Assembly: GCA_017412585.1 (NCBI GenBank)
Contig: JAFPXK010000062.1
Span: 1 to 32,833, forward strand
Source of the DNA: Oscillospiraceae bacterium
GTDB taxonomy: Bacteria > Bacillota > Clostridia > Oscillospirales > Oscillospiraceae
Reading direction: 5' to 3'
Length of the DNA: 32,833 nt
In this document: positions 15,121 to 23,746 of the stretch, in pieces
How positions within the stretch are numbered: the first letter of the stretch is position 1
Layout: every line of letters begins with the position of its first letter
Notes under the pieces: generated by a model
Seen by the model: the letters and a program-made list of their open reading frames with translations, nothing else
The model's database searches: none
Told to the model about the DNA's origin: nothing
Position numbers and translations under genes: made by a program

Positions 15121-16071
15121 ATGAAGGATTCGATGGGACGGGAAATCACCTATCTGCGCCTCTCGGTGACGGATTTGTGCAACCTGCGGTGCCGCTACTG
15201 CATGCCGGAGGCGGGCGTTCAAAAGCGGCCCCACGGCGAAATGCTGACCCAGGACGAGATGGTGGCGGCGGTGCGGGCGGCGGCGGGCCTGGGCGTGCGC
15301 AAGCTGCGGCTCACCGGCGGCGAGCCGCTGGTGAAGCCGGGCATCGTGGACCTGTGCCGCCGGTGCGCCGCGGTGGAGGGCATCGAAGAGGTGTGCCTCA
15401 CCACCAACGGCACGCTGCTGCCGCCTCTGGCGGAGGACCTGCGAGAGGCGGGGGTAAGCCGGGTGAACGTCAGCCTGGACACCCTGCGGAGCGAGCGCTA
15501 CCGCGCCATCACCCGGCGGGGAGAGCTGCAGGACGCTTTGGCGGGCGTGGAAAGCGCAGTCAAGGCCGGGTTCCGGCAGGTGAAAATCAACGCCGTTTTG
15601 ATGGGCGGCGTCAACGACGACGAGATACCCGCCCTGGCGGAGCTGACCCGCACCATGGGGGTGGACGTGCGGTTCATTGAGCTGATGCCCATGGTGGACG
15701 GCGCCTTTTCCCCGGCAAGCTACGTGCCGGGGACGGCGGTGCTGCGAGCGCTGCCGGAGCTGCGGGAGGAAACCGCCGACGGCGGCGTGGCCCGGCTCTA
15801 CCGCCTGCCGGGGGCGGCGGGCCGGGTGGGCCTCATCAGCCCGGTACACGACAGCTTTTGTGACCGGTGCAACCGGCTGCGGATCACGGCGGACGGCATG
15901 GTGAAGCCCTGCCTCCACAGCGCCGGGGAATTCCCCTTAAAGGGGCTGACGGAGGCGGAGATGGCCCAGCAGCTGCGCCGGGCCATTGCCGCAAAGCCGA
16001 AAGCCCACGGCGACCTGACCTGCGGCTGCCTTAGCGGCGCAGGCCGGGCCATGAACGAAATCGGAGGATAA
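15121..16071 (+). CDS. moaA: GTP 3',8-cyclase (first step of molybdopterin synthesis)
   Basis: A 316-residue radical-SAM enzyme. The SAM-binding cluster motif is CNLRCRYC (C20, C24, C27) and the second, substrate-binding cluster is C247, C250 and C264 in FCDRCNRLRITADGMVKPC. LRLTGGEPLVKPG and LTTNGTLL are the usual SAM-contact loops. The start is placed at the ATG at 15121, one base after the TGA of the preceding gene; a TTG at 15106 would add five residues but overlap that gene. It converts GTP to cyclic 3',8-dihydro-GTP, which MoaC, encoded next, turns into cPMP. The two Gly at the C-terminus (NEIGG) match the conserved tail that contributes to catalysis. Confidence 0.95.
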   Translation: MKDSMGREITYLRLSVTDLCNLRCRYCMPEAGVQKRPHGEMLTQDEMVAAVRAAAGLGVRKLRLTGGEPLVKPGIVDLCRRCAAVEGIEEVCLTTNGTLLPPLAEDLREAGVSRVNVSLDTLRSERYRAITRRGELQDALAGVESAVKAGFRQVKINAVLMGGVNDDEIPALAELTRTMGVDVRFIELMPMVDGAFSPASYVPGTAVLRALPELREETADGGVARLYRLPGAAGRVGLISPVHDSFCDRCNRLRITADGMVKPCLHSAGEFPLKGLTEAEMAQQLRRAIAAKPKAHGDLTCGCLSGAGRAMNEIGG

Positions 16072-16075
16072 AGCC

Positions 16076-16558
16076 ATGGAGCTGACCCATTTTGACGACC
16101 GGGGCAACGCCCGGATGGTGGACGTGGGGGAGAAAGCCCCCTCCCGCCGCACAGCCACGGCGGCGGCACGGGTGCTGGTGAACGGCGATACCTTTGCCCT
16201 CATACGGGCAGGGGGCGTGAAAAAAGGGGACGTGCTGACGGTGGCCCAGCTGGCTGCCATTATGGGGGCCAAGCGGACGCCGGACCTCATTCCCCTGTGC
16301 CATCCCATTCCATTGGAGAAAATCGAGGCGCGGCTCCGGCTGGACGAGGCGCGGTGCAGCGTGGAGATCGAGACCACCGTGGCCACCGACGGCAAGACCG
16401 GGGTGGAGATGGAGGCGCTGACCGGCGCCGCCGCCGCGGCGCTGACGGTGTACGACATGTGCAAGGCGGTGCAGCGAGACATGGTGATAACGGACCTGCG
16501 GCTGCTGGCCAAGTCCGGCGGCGTACACGGCGACTACCGGAGGGAGGAACGGGCATGA
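16076..16558 (+). CDS. moaC: Cyclic pyranopterin monophosphate synthase
   Basis: A 160-residue protein of the normal MoaC length. It shows the family segments MVDVGEK near residue 14, AAIMGAKRTPDLIPLCHPIPL (the conserved catalytic CHP motif), VEMEALTGAAAAALTVYDMCKA and the C-terminal KSGG. The ATG at 16076 has GGAGG upstream and lies four bases after moaA. The last bases overlap the next gene by ATGA, indicating translational coupling. It makes cPMP from the MoaA product in the cytoplasm. Confidence 0.96.
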   Translation: MELTHFDDRGNARMVDVGEKAPSRRTATAAARVLVNGDTFALIRAGGVKKGDVLTVAQLAAIMGAKRTPDLIPLCHPIPLEKIEARLRLDEARCSVEIETTVATDGKTGVEMEALTGAAAAALTVYDMCKAVQRDMVITDLRLLAKSGGVHGDYRREERA

Positions 16559-17460
16559 ACGACTACACAGCGGCGGTAATCACCGTCAGCGACAAGGGAT
16601 ATCAGGGCCTGCGGCAGGACACCAGCGGCCCGGCGCTGTGCGCCATGCTGGCCGGCGCCGGGTATCGGGTGATACACACCGCCATGGTGCCGGACGAGGG
16701 GGCGCAAATCGCCGCCGCCCTCACCTACTGCGCCGACACCCTGGAGGCGGCGCTGATACTCACCACCGGGGGCACCGGGTTTTCCCCCCGTGACGTTACC
16801 CCGGAGGCCACCCTCTCCGTGGCGGAGCGGCTGTGCACCGGCATCGCCGAGGCCATGCGCGCCGAGAGCATGAAAATCACCCCCCGAGGGTGCCTGTCCC
16901 GGGGCGTGGCCGCCCTGCGGCGGCGGAGCCTTATCGTGAACCTCCCCGGCAGCGAGAAGGCGGCAAGGGAGAACCTGGCCGCCGTGCTGGACGCTCTGGG
17001 CCACGGCATCGAGATGCTGCGCTCCCAGGGCAGCGCCGACTGCGGCGCCCCGGCCCAGGAGCCACGGCCCACGCCGCCCTCGGCGGACGATTGGCTGCGG
17101 CAGGCCAAGGCGGAGGCGGCAGCGGCGGGCATCGGCATGTATCTTATCCACAACGGCGTGGTGCGGGCCACGGCCCGCTCCGCCGTCCGGGAGGGGCAGG
17201 AGGCCCCCCCGGTCAGCGGCATGCGGTTTGACTACGACCCGGAAAAGGCGGAGGCCGCGGCGGAGAGAGCCCGGCGCCTGCCCGGCATCGGCCTGGTGCG
17301 GTACTGGATGAACCGGGGGCAGCTCCGGGTGGGAGACGACATCATGTACGTGCTGGTAGGGGGCGACACCCGGCCCCACGTGCTCTCGGCCCTGGAAGCG
17401 CTGGTGGCCGAATTGAAAACCCACTGCGTCACCGAGCGGGAACAATTTCTCCCACAATAA
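16555..17460 (+). CDS. MogA/MoaB - MoaE fusion protein
   Basis: A 301-residue fusion. Residues 1-165 are a MogA/MoaB domain (AAVITVSDKGYQG, then LTTGGTGFSPRDVTPEA with GGTG at 72-75), which binds and adenylates molybdopterin. Residues about 178-297 are a MoaE-type molybdopterin-synthase large-subunit domain (GMYLIHNGVVRATARSAVREG, VRYWMNRGQLRVGDDIMYVLVGGD, VAELKTHCVTERE). In classical MoaE the C-terminal region reads roughly LKxxxPxWKxE with two catalytic lysines. Here the first (LK) is kept and the second is replaced (TERE). No MoaD sulfur-carrier gene is nearby. The start at 16555 overlaps the moaC stop. The joined functions suggest channelling from molybdopterin formation to adenylation. 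Confidence 0.88.
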   Translation: MNDYTAAVITVSDKGYQGLRQDTSGPALCAMLAGAGYRVIHTAMVPDEGAQIAAALTYCADTLEAALILTTGGTGFSPRDVTPEATLSVAERLCTGIAEAMRAESMKITPRGCLSRGVAALRRRSLIVNLPGSEKAARENLAAVLDALGHGIEMLRSQGSADCGAPAQEPRPTPPSADDWLRQAKAEAAAAGIGMYLIHNGVVRATARSAVREGQEAPPVSGMRFDYDPEKAEAAAERARRLPGIGLVRYWMNRGQLRVGDDIMYVLVGGDTRPHVLSALEALVAELKTHCVTEREQFLPQ

Positions 17461-17480
17461 GTCACATTTTTAATAAAAAT

Positions 17481-17495
17481 GCCCCCAAAGGGGGC
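17481..17495 (+). promoter_or_regulatory. Small hairpin just before the ptsI ribosome binding site
   Basis: GCCCCC-aaa-GGGGGC, a 6-base perfect stem with a 3-base loop, lies in the 52-base gap between the cofactor operon and ptsI. It is preceded by an A/T-rich stretch and is not followed by a T-run, so it is not a clear terminator in the plus direction. It could affect ptsI translation or mRNA processing. Confidence 0.4.
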
Positions 17496-17512
17496 GGAAA
17501 GAGGTCGGCAAT

Positions 17513-19192
17513 ATGATCTCCATTCAGGGAAAAGGCGCCAGCGTGGGCATCGCGGTGGGGCCGCTGCAATTTTTACACCGGGAGGAGCAGACGGTGGAGC
17601 GCCACACCGGGGGCGACCCCTACCGGGAGTGGCTGCGGTTCACCGCCGCCCGGGACCAGGCGGTGGAGGAGCTGGCGGCGCTGGAGCAGCAGGCCCGGAA
17701 CGAGGCCGGCAGCGACGCCGCCCGGTTCTTTGAAATCCACCAGATCATGGCACGGGACCCGGACTACGCCCAGGCCATCTCGGAGCTGATTCACAGCCAG
17801 CGGCTGAACGCCGAGGCGGCGGTGGCGGACGTGACGGAGCAGTTTGCCGCCATGTTCGCCGCCATGGACGACGCCTATCTCCGGGAGCGCAGCGCCGACG
17901 TGAAGGACGTGTCCGACAGAATATTGGCGGCCCTCACCGGGGTGGAGCGGTCACGGCCCGACTTTGAAGGGCCGGTGGTGCTGGCGGCGGACGACCTGGC
18001 CCCCAGCGAGACCATGCAGCTGGACAAGCGGAAGATCCTGGCCTTTGTCACCACCGGCGGCTCCGGGGCCAGCCACACCGCCATTCTGGCCCGCACCATG
18101 GGCATACCCGCCATTGTGGCCATCGGCGACACGCTGCGGCCGGAATACGAGGGCCGGGAGGTCATCGTGGACGGCGGCAGCGGCACGCTGGTGCTGGACC
18201 CGGACGAGGCCATGCGGGAGCGGATGCTGAAGCGGCAGCAGCGGCAGCAAAAGGAGGTGCAGGCCCTGCGGCAATTAAAGGCCCTGCCCTCCGTCACCGC
18301 CGACGGGCAGAAGGTGCAGATCTGCTGCAACATCGGCACCCCCGCCGACGTATACCCGGTGCTGGAAAACGGCGGCGAGGGCATAGGGCTGTTCCGCAGC
18401 GAGGTGCTGTTCCTCCGCCGCAGCCAGATTCCCCGGGAGGACGAGCAGTTTGACGCCTACAAGCGGGTGCTGTCCGCCATGGGGGGCAAGGAAGTGGTGA
18501 TACGCACGCTGGACGTGGGGGCCGACAAGTGTCCCCCCAGCATGGTGCTGCCCGCCGAGACCAACCCCGCCCTGGGCACCCGGGGGCTGCGGCTGTGCCT
18601 GAACCGGCCCGACCTTTTCCGCACCCAGCTGCGGGCGCTGTACCGGGCCTCGGCCTACGGCACGCTGAGCATAATGTTCCCCATGGTGACCTCCGTGTGG
18701 GAGGTGAAGGAGGCCAGAAAACTGTGCCGCCAGGTGCGGGACGAGCTGCGCTCCCAGGGCGTGCCCTTTGCGGAAAACGTGGCCCTGGGCGTGATGATCG
18801 AAACCCCGTCGGCGGCGCTGGTCAGCGACAGGCTGGCCAAGGTGGCGGACTTCTTCTGCCTGGGCACCAACGACCTGACACAGTACACCCTGGCCTGCGA
18901 CCGGCAGAACAGCGACCTGGGCCGCTTCTACAACTCCCACCATCCGGCGGTGCTGCGGCTGGTGAAGCTGGTGGCGGAGAACGCCAGAGCAAACGGCATC
19001 CGGTGCAGCATCTGCGGCGAGCTGGCGGCGGAGACCGACCTGACGGAAACCTTCCTGGCCCTGGGCATCGACCAGTTCTCCGTGGCCCCTACGGCGGTGC
19101 TGCCCCTGCGGGAAAAGGTACGCTCTATCGACGTGTCCCAGGTGCGGCAGCGGGTGGTGGACGATCTGATGAACGACGCCATTCCGCTGTAA
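17513..19192 (+). CDS. ptsI: PTS enzyme I (phosphoenolpyruvate-protein phosphotransferase)
   Basis: A 559-residue enzyme I, slightly shorter than the usual 570-575. The phosphorylated His is H188 in GGSGASHTAILARTMGIPAI. The PEP-binding part includes FRSEVLFL, IRTLDVGADK, MFPMVTSVWEV and TNDLTQYTLACDR, and the catalytic Cys is C501 in SICGEL. It moves phosphate from PEP to HPr, starting sugar uptake and catabolite signalling. No ptsH lies next to it, although ptsH-ptsI order is common. The ATG at 17513 follows AGAGGT. It may read through from the molybdenum operon or use an unseen promoter. Transcription ends at the terminator at 19211-19247. Confidence 0.96.
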   Translation: MISIQGKGASVGIAVGPLQFLHREEQTVERHTGGDPYREWLRFTAARDQAVEELAALEQQARNEAGSDAARFFEIHQIMARDPDYAQAISELIHSQRLNAEAAVADVTEQFAAMFAAMDDAYLRERSADVKDVSDRILAALTGVERSRPDFEGPVVLAADDLAPSETMQLDKRKILAFVTTGGSGASHTAILARTMGIPAIVAIGDTLRPEYEGREVIVDGGSGTLVLDPDEAMRERMLKRQQRQQKEVQALRQLKALPSVTADGQKVQICCNIGTPADVYPVLENGGEGIGLFRSEVLFLRRSQIPREDEQFDAYKRVLSAMGGKEVVIRTLDVGADKCPPSMVLPAETNPALGTRGLRLCLNRPDLFRTQLRALYRASAYGTLSIMFPMVTSVWEVKEARKLCRQVRDELRSQGVPFAENVALGVMIETPSAALVSDRLAKVADFFCLGTNDLTQYTLACDRQNSDLGRFYNSHHPAVLRLVKLVAENARANGIRCSICGELAAETDLTETFLALGIDQFSVAPTAVLPLREKVRSIDVSQVRQRVVDDLMNDAIPL

Positions 19193-19210
19193 TCCTCCTT
19201 ATCATACGCA

Positions 19211-19247
19211 AAACGCCCTCTTTTCTTCGGAAAAGAGGGCGTTTTTT
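19211..19247. terminator. Bidirectional terminator between ptsI and the D-aminoacylase gene
   Basis: A perfect stem of about 15 bases (19211-19225 with 19230-19244, arm AAACGCCCTCTTTTC) capped by the stable loop TTCG ends in a run of seven T, with A-rich sequence on the other side. It serves two convergent genes. Confidence 0.95.
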
Positions 19248-19257
19248 TAAATTATCA

Positions 19258-20829
19258 TTACACGATGTTACCGGGCTTGGCGCCGGTGAGGGCACCGCAG
19301 CGGAGGACGATGGCGCCGTTTACCACCACGGTGTCCATGCCCACCGGGAATTGGGCGGGGTGGGCGTATGTGCCCGTTTCATGGAGGCGCAGGGGGTCGA
19401 ACACGTTGATATCGGCGGCGAAGCCGGGGCGCAGCTCTCCCCTGCCCTTTAGGCCCAGCGCCGCGGCGGGGGCGGCGGTCATGCGGTGGATGGCCTGGGG
19501 CAGGGTCAGCACCCGGTCCTGCACGGCGTACTTCTCGATGGCCCGGACGAAGGTGCCGTACAGCCGGGGGTGGGGGCGGCCGGCGGTGGGGTAGGTGCTG
19601 TCGGAGATAAGGGACACGGCGGAGGAGCGGAGAATGGCGGCGATGTCCTCCTCTGCGGCGATGAAGTCCACCATGGCGACGTCGCCGCCCTCGGCGATGA
19701 GCAGGTCGAAGGCGCAGTCGGCCTCGGGTTTGCCCTGGATGGCGGCGATTTCCGCCACGGATTTGCCGATGAGGGGCTGGTTTTCCGCCTTTTGGAGGGA
19801 GGTGAGGTAGATATTCTCCCAGCCCATGAGGGCGACGATATTGTTATAGTCCTCCGCCGTTTGGAGCCGCTGCTTCACATGGGCCCGGCAGGACGGGTCC
19901 GCCAGGCGGCGGCAGATGGCCTCCGTCCCGCCTTGCAGCACCTCCGGCGGCAGCACGTGGAGGAGCTGGGTGGAGCCGGCGGTATAGGGGTACACGTCCC
20001 AGGTCACGTCAAGGCCCTGGCGGCGGGCATTTTCCAGCATGGACAGCACGGCGGGGATCTTTTTGCCCCAGTTGGCCCGGCCGATGGCCTTTAAGTGGCT
20101 GATATGGAGGGGGCAGCGGAGGGCACGGGCCACGGTGAGCATCTCCGCCACGGACTTGTCCACGTGGGTGCCCTCGTCCCGGGTATGGACGGTGAGGGGG
20201 ATGGCGGTGTCCCGGAGGGGGGCCAGGGCGCGAATCAATTCGTCGGTGGTATAGTAGCACTCCGGGGCATAGCCCAGGCCCAGGGACACGCCCAGGGCGC
20301 CGTCCGAAAGGGCGGCTTCCATTTGGCGGTGGATGTGGCGGTATTGCTCGTCGCTCAGGGGGCCGCTTGCAAAGCCTGCCGCGTCCGCCCGCAGCACGCC
20401 GCCGCCCACCAGAGTGCCCACGTTCAGGGGCAGGGGCGGCAGGGCGGCGCGGTAGGCCGCCATGGTGGGGGTGGGGGCCTCGCCCCTGCCCAGGACGGGG
20501 GCCAGGTAGTCCAGAATCTCCCGGCGGCGGGCGGGGCGGGCGGGGGCGGCGGACATGCCGCAGTTGCCGTTGATAACGGTGGTGAGACCCTGGCGCAGCT
20601 CAATTTCCCCAAAGCCGGGGCGCAGGGCCGCCAGGTCGCCGTGGCGGTGGACGTCGATGAAGCCGGGGGTCACCGCCATGCCCCGGGCGTCTATCTCCCG
20701 GGCAGCGTCCCCATTAAGATGGGGGCCAATGGCGGCGATGACGCCCTCCGACACCGCCACGTCGGCGGTGAAGCCGTCCTTTTCCCAGCCGTCATAGACG
20801 GTGCCGCCCCGTATCAGAATGTCCCACAT
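19258..20829 (-). CDS. N-acyl-D-amino-acid deacylase (D-aminoacylase family)
   Basis: A 523-residue amidohydrolase-superfamily enzyme of the D-aminoacylase type. Metal-site motifs are FIDVHRHGD early in the barrel, NGNCGMSAAP with the Cys typical of this family, HTRDEG and HISHLKAIG, and a late DSTYPTAGRPHPRLYG segment. The start is the ATG at 20829 (MWDILIRGGTVYDG), with AAGGAG nine bases upstream; an ATG nine bases earlier would abut the site. It would free D-amino acids from N-acyl derivatives, such as cell-wall fragments. It lies downstream of tldD-pmbA but has its own promoter, so it need not belong to that operon. N-acyl-D-glutamate or aspartate deacylase are alternatives. Confidence 0.9.
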   Translation of the reverse strand: MWDILIRGGTVYDGWEKDGFTADVAVSEGVIAAIGPHLNGDAAREIDARGMAVTPGFIDVHRHGDLAALRPGFGEIELRQGLTTVINGNCGMSAAPARPARRREILDYLAPVLGRGEAPTPTMAAYRAALPPLPLNVGTLVGGGVLRADAAGFASGPLSDEQYRHIHRQMEAALSDGALGVSLGLGYAPECYYTTDELIRALAPLRDTAIPLTVHTRDEGTHVDKSVAEMLTVARALRCPLHISHLKAIGRANWGKKIPAVLSMLENARRQGLDVTWDVYPYTAGSTQLLHVLPPEVLQGGTEAICRRLADPSCRAHVKQRLQTAEDYNNIVALMGWENIYLTSLQKAENQPLIGKSVAEIAAIQGKPEADCAFDLLIAEGGDVAMVDFIAAEEDIAAILRSSAVSLISDSTYPTAGRPHPRLYGTFVRAIEKYAVQDRVLTLPQAIHRMTAAPAAALGLKGRGELRPGFAADINVFDPLRLHETGTYAHPAQFPVGMDTVVVNGAIVLRCGALTGAKPGNIV

Positions 20830-20851
20830 GGCGCTCATCTCCTTTTGTTTT

Positions 20852-20879
20852 ATTATAGCACCGCAGGCGGGAATGGCAA
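20852..20879 (-). promoter_or_regulatory. Sigma-A promoter of the D-aminoacylase gene
   Basis: The minus strand reads TTGCCA (20874-20879, 5 of 6 matches) and a perfect TATAAT (20852-20857) with a 16-base spacer, 22 bases before the start codon. The short leader just holds the ribosome binding site. Confidence 0.8.
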
Positions 20880-20921
20880 GGGCGGGACGCCGAAGCATCC
20901 CGCCCATCGGAACACGTTTTT

Positions 20922-22220
20922 CTATTTGCCGGAGACGGTGACGCCCTCGCACTTCACGTAGGGGAACACGCTGTCGCCGCTGCACACCGCCTCGCGGCTG
21001 ACGGCGGTGACGGAGCGGAACAGGTCCAGCAGGTTGGCGGAAATCATGGTCTCGCTGACGGCGCCCACGATTTTACCGTGGCGGATGAGGAAGCTGTTTT
21101 TGGCCACGCCGGAGAGCTCGCCGTTGGGGCCGGGATGGCCGCCGGAGAAGCCGCCCACCAGCAGGCCGCAGTCGATGGAGGCGATCATGTCGGAAAGCTC
21201 GTCTTCGCCGGGCTCCATGATGGGGGTGGCGCCGTCGTTGGCCGTGACGGGGCGGCCCGACTTATTGGCGGCGTACAAATCCAGGCAATGGCTGCGGAGG
21301 ACGCCCTTTTCGATGAGCTTGACCTCCCGGCTCAAAAAGCCGTCGGAGGTGAAGGGGTCACGCTCGGCAAGGCGGTCATCGTCCACCGCCAGGCGCAGCG
21401 TCACCTTGTCGGAGGCCACGGCTTTGCCGATGCTGTCCCGCCAGAGGCTGGTGCCGGCCATGATGACGTTGCCGCTCATGGCCACGTCCACCAGCATGGC
21501 GGCGGCATACTGGGCAAGGGCGGGGGTCATGATGATGGGGCCCACGAATTTGTCCGGGGTGGCGGCGGTGGTGAGGCTGTCCTGGGCATCCCGGAGGGCC
21601 TGGGCCACGTTGCCCAGGGCCATGATGGGGGTGTCCAGGTCGTGGAAGGCCACGGCGGCATCGTGAAAGCCGGTGGTGCGCGCGCCGTCATTGCCGGCGA
21701 ACTCCAGCACCACGTGGTACACGCCGTCGAAATTCTCAAAGGCGGTGCCGTTGTGGTTGGCGTAGAGGGTGTGGGTGGCGGTATGGTCGGCAATCATGGC
21801 CATCAGCTTTACCCGGGGGTAGTCACGTTCCACAGCGGCGAGGAACTGGGTGAGCCGGTCGTAGAACCGGGGCATATCCGGGGCGAAGGGGCCGTTATGG
21901 AAGGTGTGGGTGCCCTGGCCGGGGGCGATGGCATTGGCCTCGTCGGCCTGGGAGGACGCCGCCGAGGCCATGGCGCTTTGGGCCAGAGCGGAAAGGCCCT
22001 CGTCGCTTAAATCGTTGCCGGAGGCGGCGCCCTTGCGGCCCTCCGTCAGCACGGTGAGGGCGGCGCCGTGGTCAAAGGTGGTGCGGTAGAGGGAGAACTG
22101 GTCGTTCTCCGTGTTCAGCTCCTGCTTTTCCCGGGTGAAGACGGTGGCGCTGAAGCCCTGGGCCCCGTTTTCCGCCGCCAGGCGGCACAGGGCATCGGAT
22201 GTCTTTTTCAAATCAACCAT
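20922..22220 (-). CDS. pmbA: TldD/PmbA family protein, PmbA (TldE) type
   Basis: A 432-residue member of the TldD/PmbA family without the HExxxH zinc motif, so the non-catalytic PmbA/TldE partner. It has TFDHGAALTVLTEGRKGAASGNDL near the N-terminus, SDGFLSREVKLIEKGVL and the C-terminal GLLVGGFSGGHPGPNGELSGVAKNSFLI typical of PmbA. The ATG at 22220 has AGGAGGG seven bases upstream, and the gene starts 15 bases after tldD. In known systems TldD and TldE form a heterodimeric protease that trims unfolded peptides or matures modified peptides (microcin B17 in E. coli). The substrate here is unknown. Confidence 0.93.
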   Translation of the reverse strand: MVDLKKTSDALCRLAAENGAQGFSATVFTREKQELNTENDQFSLYRTTFDHGAALTVLTEGRKGAASGNDLSDEGLSALAQSAMASAASSQADEANAIAPGQGTHTFHNGPFAPDMPRFYDRLTQFLAAVERDYPRVKLMAMIADHTATHTLYANHNGTAFENFDGVYHVVLEFAGNDGARTTGFHDAAVAFHDLDTPIMALGNVAQALRDAQDSLTTAATPDKFVGPIIMTPALAQYAAAMLVDVAMSGNVIMAGTSLWRDSIGKAVASDKVTLRLAVDDDRLAERDPFTSDGFLSREVKLIEKGVLRSHCLDLYAANKSGRPVTANDGATPIMEPGEDELSDMIASIDCGLLVGGFSGGHPGPNGELSGVAKNSFLIRHGKIVGAVSETMISANLLDLFRSVTAVSREAVCSGDSVFPYVKCEGVTVSGK

Positions 22221-22235
22221 TGTATGACCCTCCTT

Positions 22236-23621
22236 TTATCGGCCGCCGATGAGGATGCGGCAGCGCATCTCCGGGCCGCCCATGCCCACGGGCATAGGCT
22301 GCTTTTTGCCGCAGAAGCCGCTGGACGACCAGGTGACGGTGTCGGACACCATGTCCACGGTGCGCAGCATGTCGAAGGCCACGCCGGACACGGTGGTGTC
22401 CAGCAGGGCACGGCCCAGCTTGCCTTTTTTGATCTCGTAGCCCAGGGACACGCCGAACATGAACTCGCCGGTCAAATCGGCCTGGCCGTTGGAGCTGTCG
22501 ATGAGGTAATAGCCGTCGTCGATGGAGGCGATCATGTCCTCCAGGCGGCTGGCGCCGGGGAGGATGCAGGTGTTGCGCATGCGGATGAGGGGCTCGTCGT
22601 TGTAGAGCCAGGCCCGGGCGTTGCCCGCCGGGGCCACGCCGTAGCGCGCCGCGCTCTGGCGGCTGTTCATGTAGCCGGTGAGGATGCCGTTTTCAATGAG
22701 CACCACGTCGGAGGCGGGGGTGCCCTCGTCGTCCAGGTAGACGGGCAGGGGCGCGGGGGCGCCGAAGGCAGTGTGGGCGAAGTCGGTAAGGGTGACCAGG
22801 TCGGAGGCCACACGCTTATGGAGCATGGGGCCCGCCACGCTGCCGCCCTGGACCAGGTCGGCCTCCACGGTGTGGCCCACGGCCTCATGGGCCAGCATGC
22901 CGCCCATCATGCCGCCTAAAATCACGGTCTTTTCCCCGGCCTCGGCGTAGACGCCCTCCCGCTTGGCCATGAGATGATGGTACAGGGCGTCGATGGCCTG
23001 GTAATACACCGTCTCATCGGCAAAATGATCCTCGAAGCTGCCGCAGCCGCCGAAGGCACGGAACAGCTCCACCGGGGCGCCGGCGGCGCTCTCCGCCGTC
23101 AGAAAGACGTAGAGGTAGCAGCGGGGATAGGTGACGTGGCCGGAGGCGGCGTCGGAGGTGCAGATGATCTTATCCTGGGAGTCCTCGGTGTAGACCACAC
23201 GGCGGCTGATGAGGTCGGGGTAGGTCCTGGCAAGGTAATCGTCAACGCGGCGGCACAGGTCGATGATGCGCTTCTGGTCGCAGTCCACGATAGGGCGGCA
23301 GGGGGGAATGGACGCAGGGGACAGGGCGGGGTAAATCACGCCGGGGGCGGCGGCACGGTTGGCCAGGAAAACGGCGTTGTCCGTGGCGGCGCGAAGGACG
23401 GCCCGGGCGTCCTCCGCCGTGTAGAGGGCGGTGGAGGCAAAGCCGTAGGCCCCGTTTTTGGCCACCCGGGCGCTGACGCCCCGGCTCTCGCTGCGGGCGT
23501 TCTGCACCAGGCTGCCCTGCAGCAGCATGACGCGGCGGCTGCGGTTCTCGTGGCCCCGCAGCACCGTCTGGACGCCGTCGGCGAAGCAGGCCGCCTGGGG
23601 GGTGATGATGTCAGTGAGCAT
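22236..23621 (-). CDS. tldD: TldD-type metalloprotease
   Basis: A 461-residue protein carrying the TldD zinc motif HEAVGH (H245, E246, H250) in GGMLAHEAVGHTVEADLV. Other hallmarks are YLDDEGTPASDVVLIENGILTGYMNSRQSA and NTCILPGASRLEDMIASIDDGYYL. The start at 23621 (MLTDIITPQAAC) has AAGGAG upstream; the frame is open further but would run through the promoter. It is the catalytic half of the TldD/PmbA pair, with pmbA 15 bases downstream. No peptide precursor or RiPP-modifying gene is visible nearby, which fits the general peptide clean-up role proposed for many bacteria. Confidence 0.95.
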   Translation of the reverse strand: MLTDIITPQAACFADGVQTVLRGHENRSRRVMLLQGSLVQNARSESRGVSARVAKNGAYGFASTALYTAEDARAVLRAATDNAVFLANRAAAPGVIYPALSPASIPPCRPIVDCDQKRIIDLCRRVDDYLARTYPDLISRRVVYTEDSQDKIICTSDAASGHVTYPRCYLYVFLTAESAAGAPVELFRAFGGCGSFEDHFADETVYYQAIDALYHHLMAKREGVYAEAGEKTVILGGMMGGMLAHEAVGHTVEADLVQGGSVAGPMLHKRVASDLVTLTDFAHTAFGAPAPLPVYLDDEGTPASDVVLIENGILTGYMNSRQSAARYGVAPAGNARAWLYNDEPLIRMRNTCILPGASRLEDMIASIDDGYYLIDSSNGQADLTGEFMFGVSLGYEIKKGKLGRALLDTTVSGVAFDMLRTVDMVSDTVTWSSSGFCGKKQPMPVGMGGPEMRCRILIGGR

Positions 23622-23690
23622 GGCGAATCTCCTTTTGTGATACTCCTGCCCGGCGGGATGGCCCCGGACAGGGCGGGTCTTTTCCCGGAC

Positions 23691-23719
23691 AGTATACCAC
23701 GGCGGGGCGGATGTAGCAA
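23691..23719 (-). promoter_or_regulatory. Sigma-A promoter of tldD-pmbA
   Basis: The minus strand has TTGCTA (23714-23719) and TATACT (23691-23696, 5 of 6 matches) 17 bases apart, about 70 bases before the tldD start. Confidence 0.8.
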
Positions 23720-23746
23720 GAAAAAGCGACCATCGCCCCAACGAAA

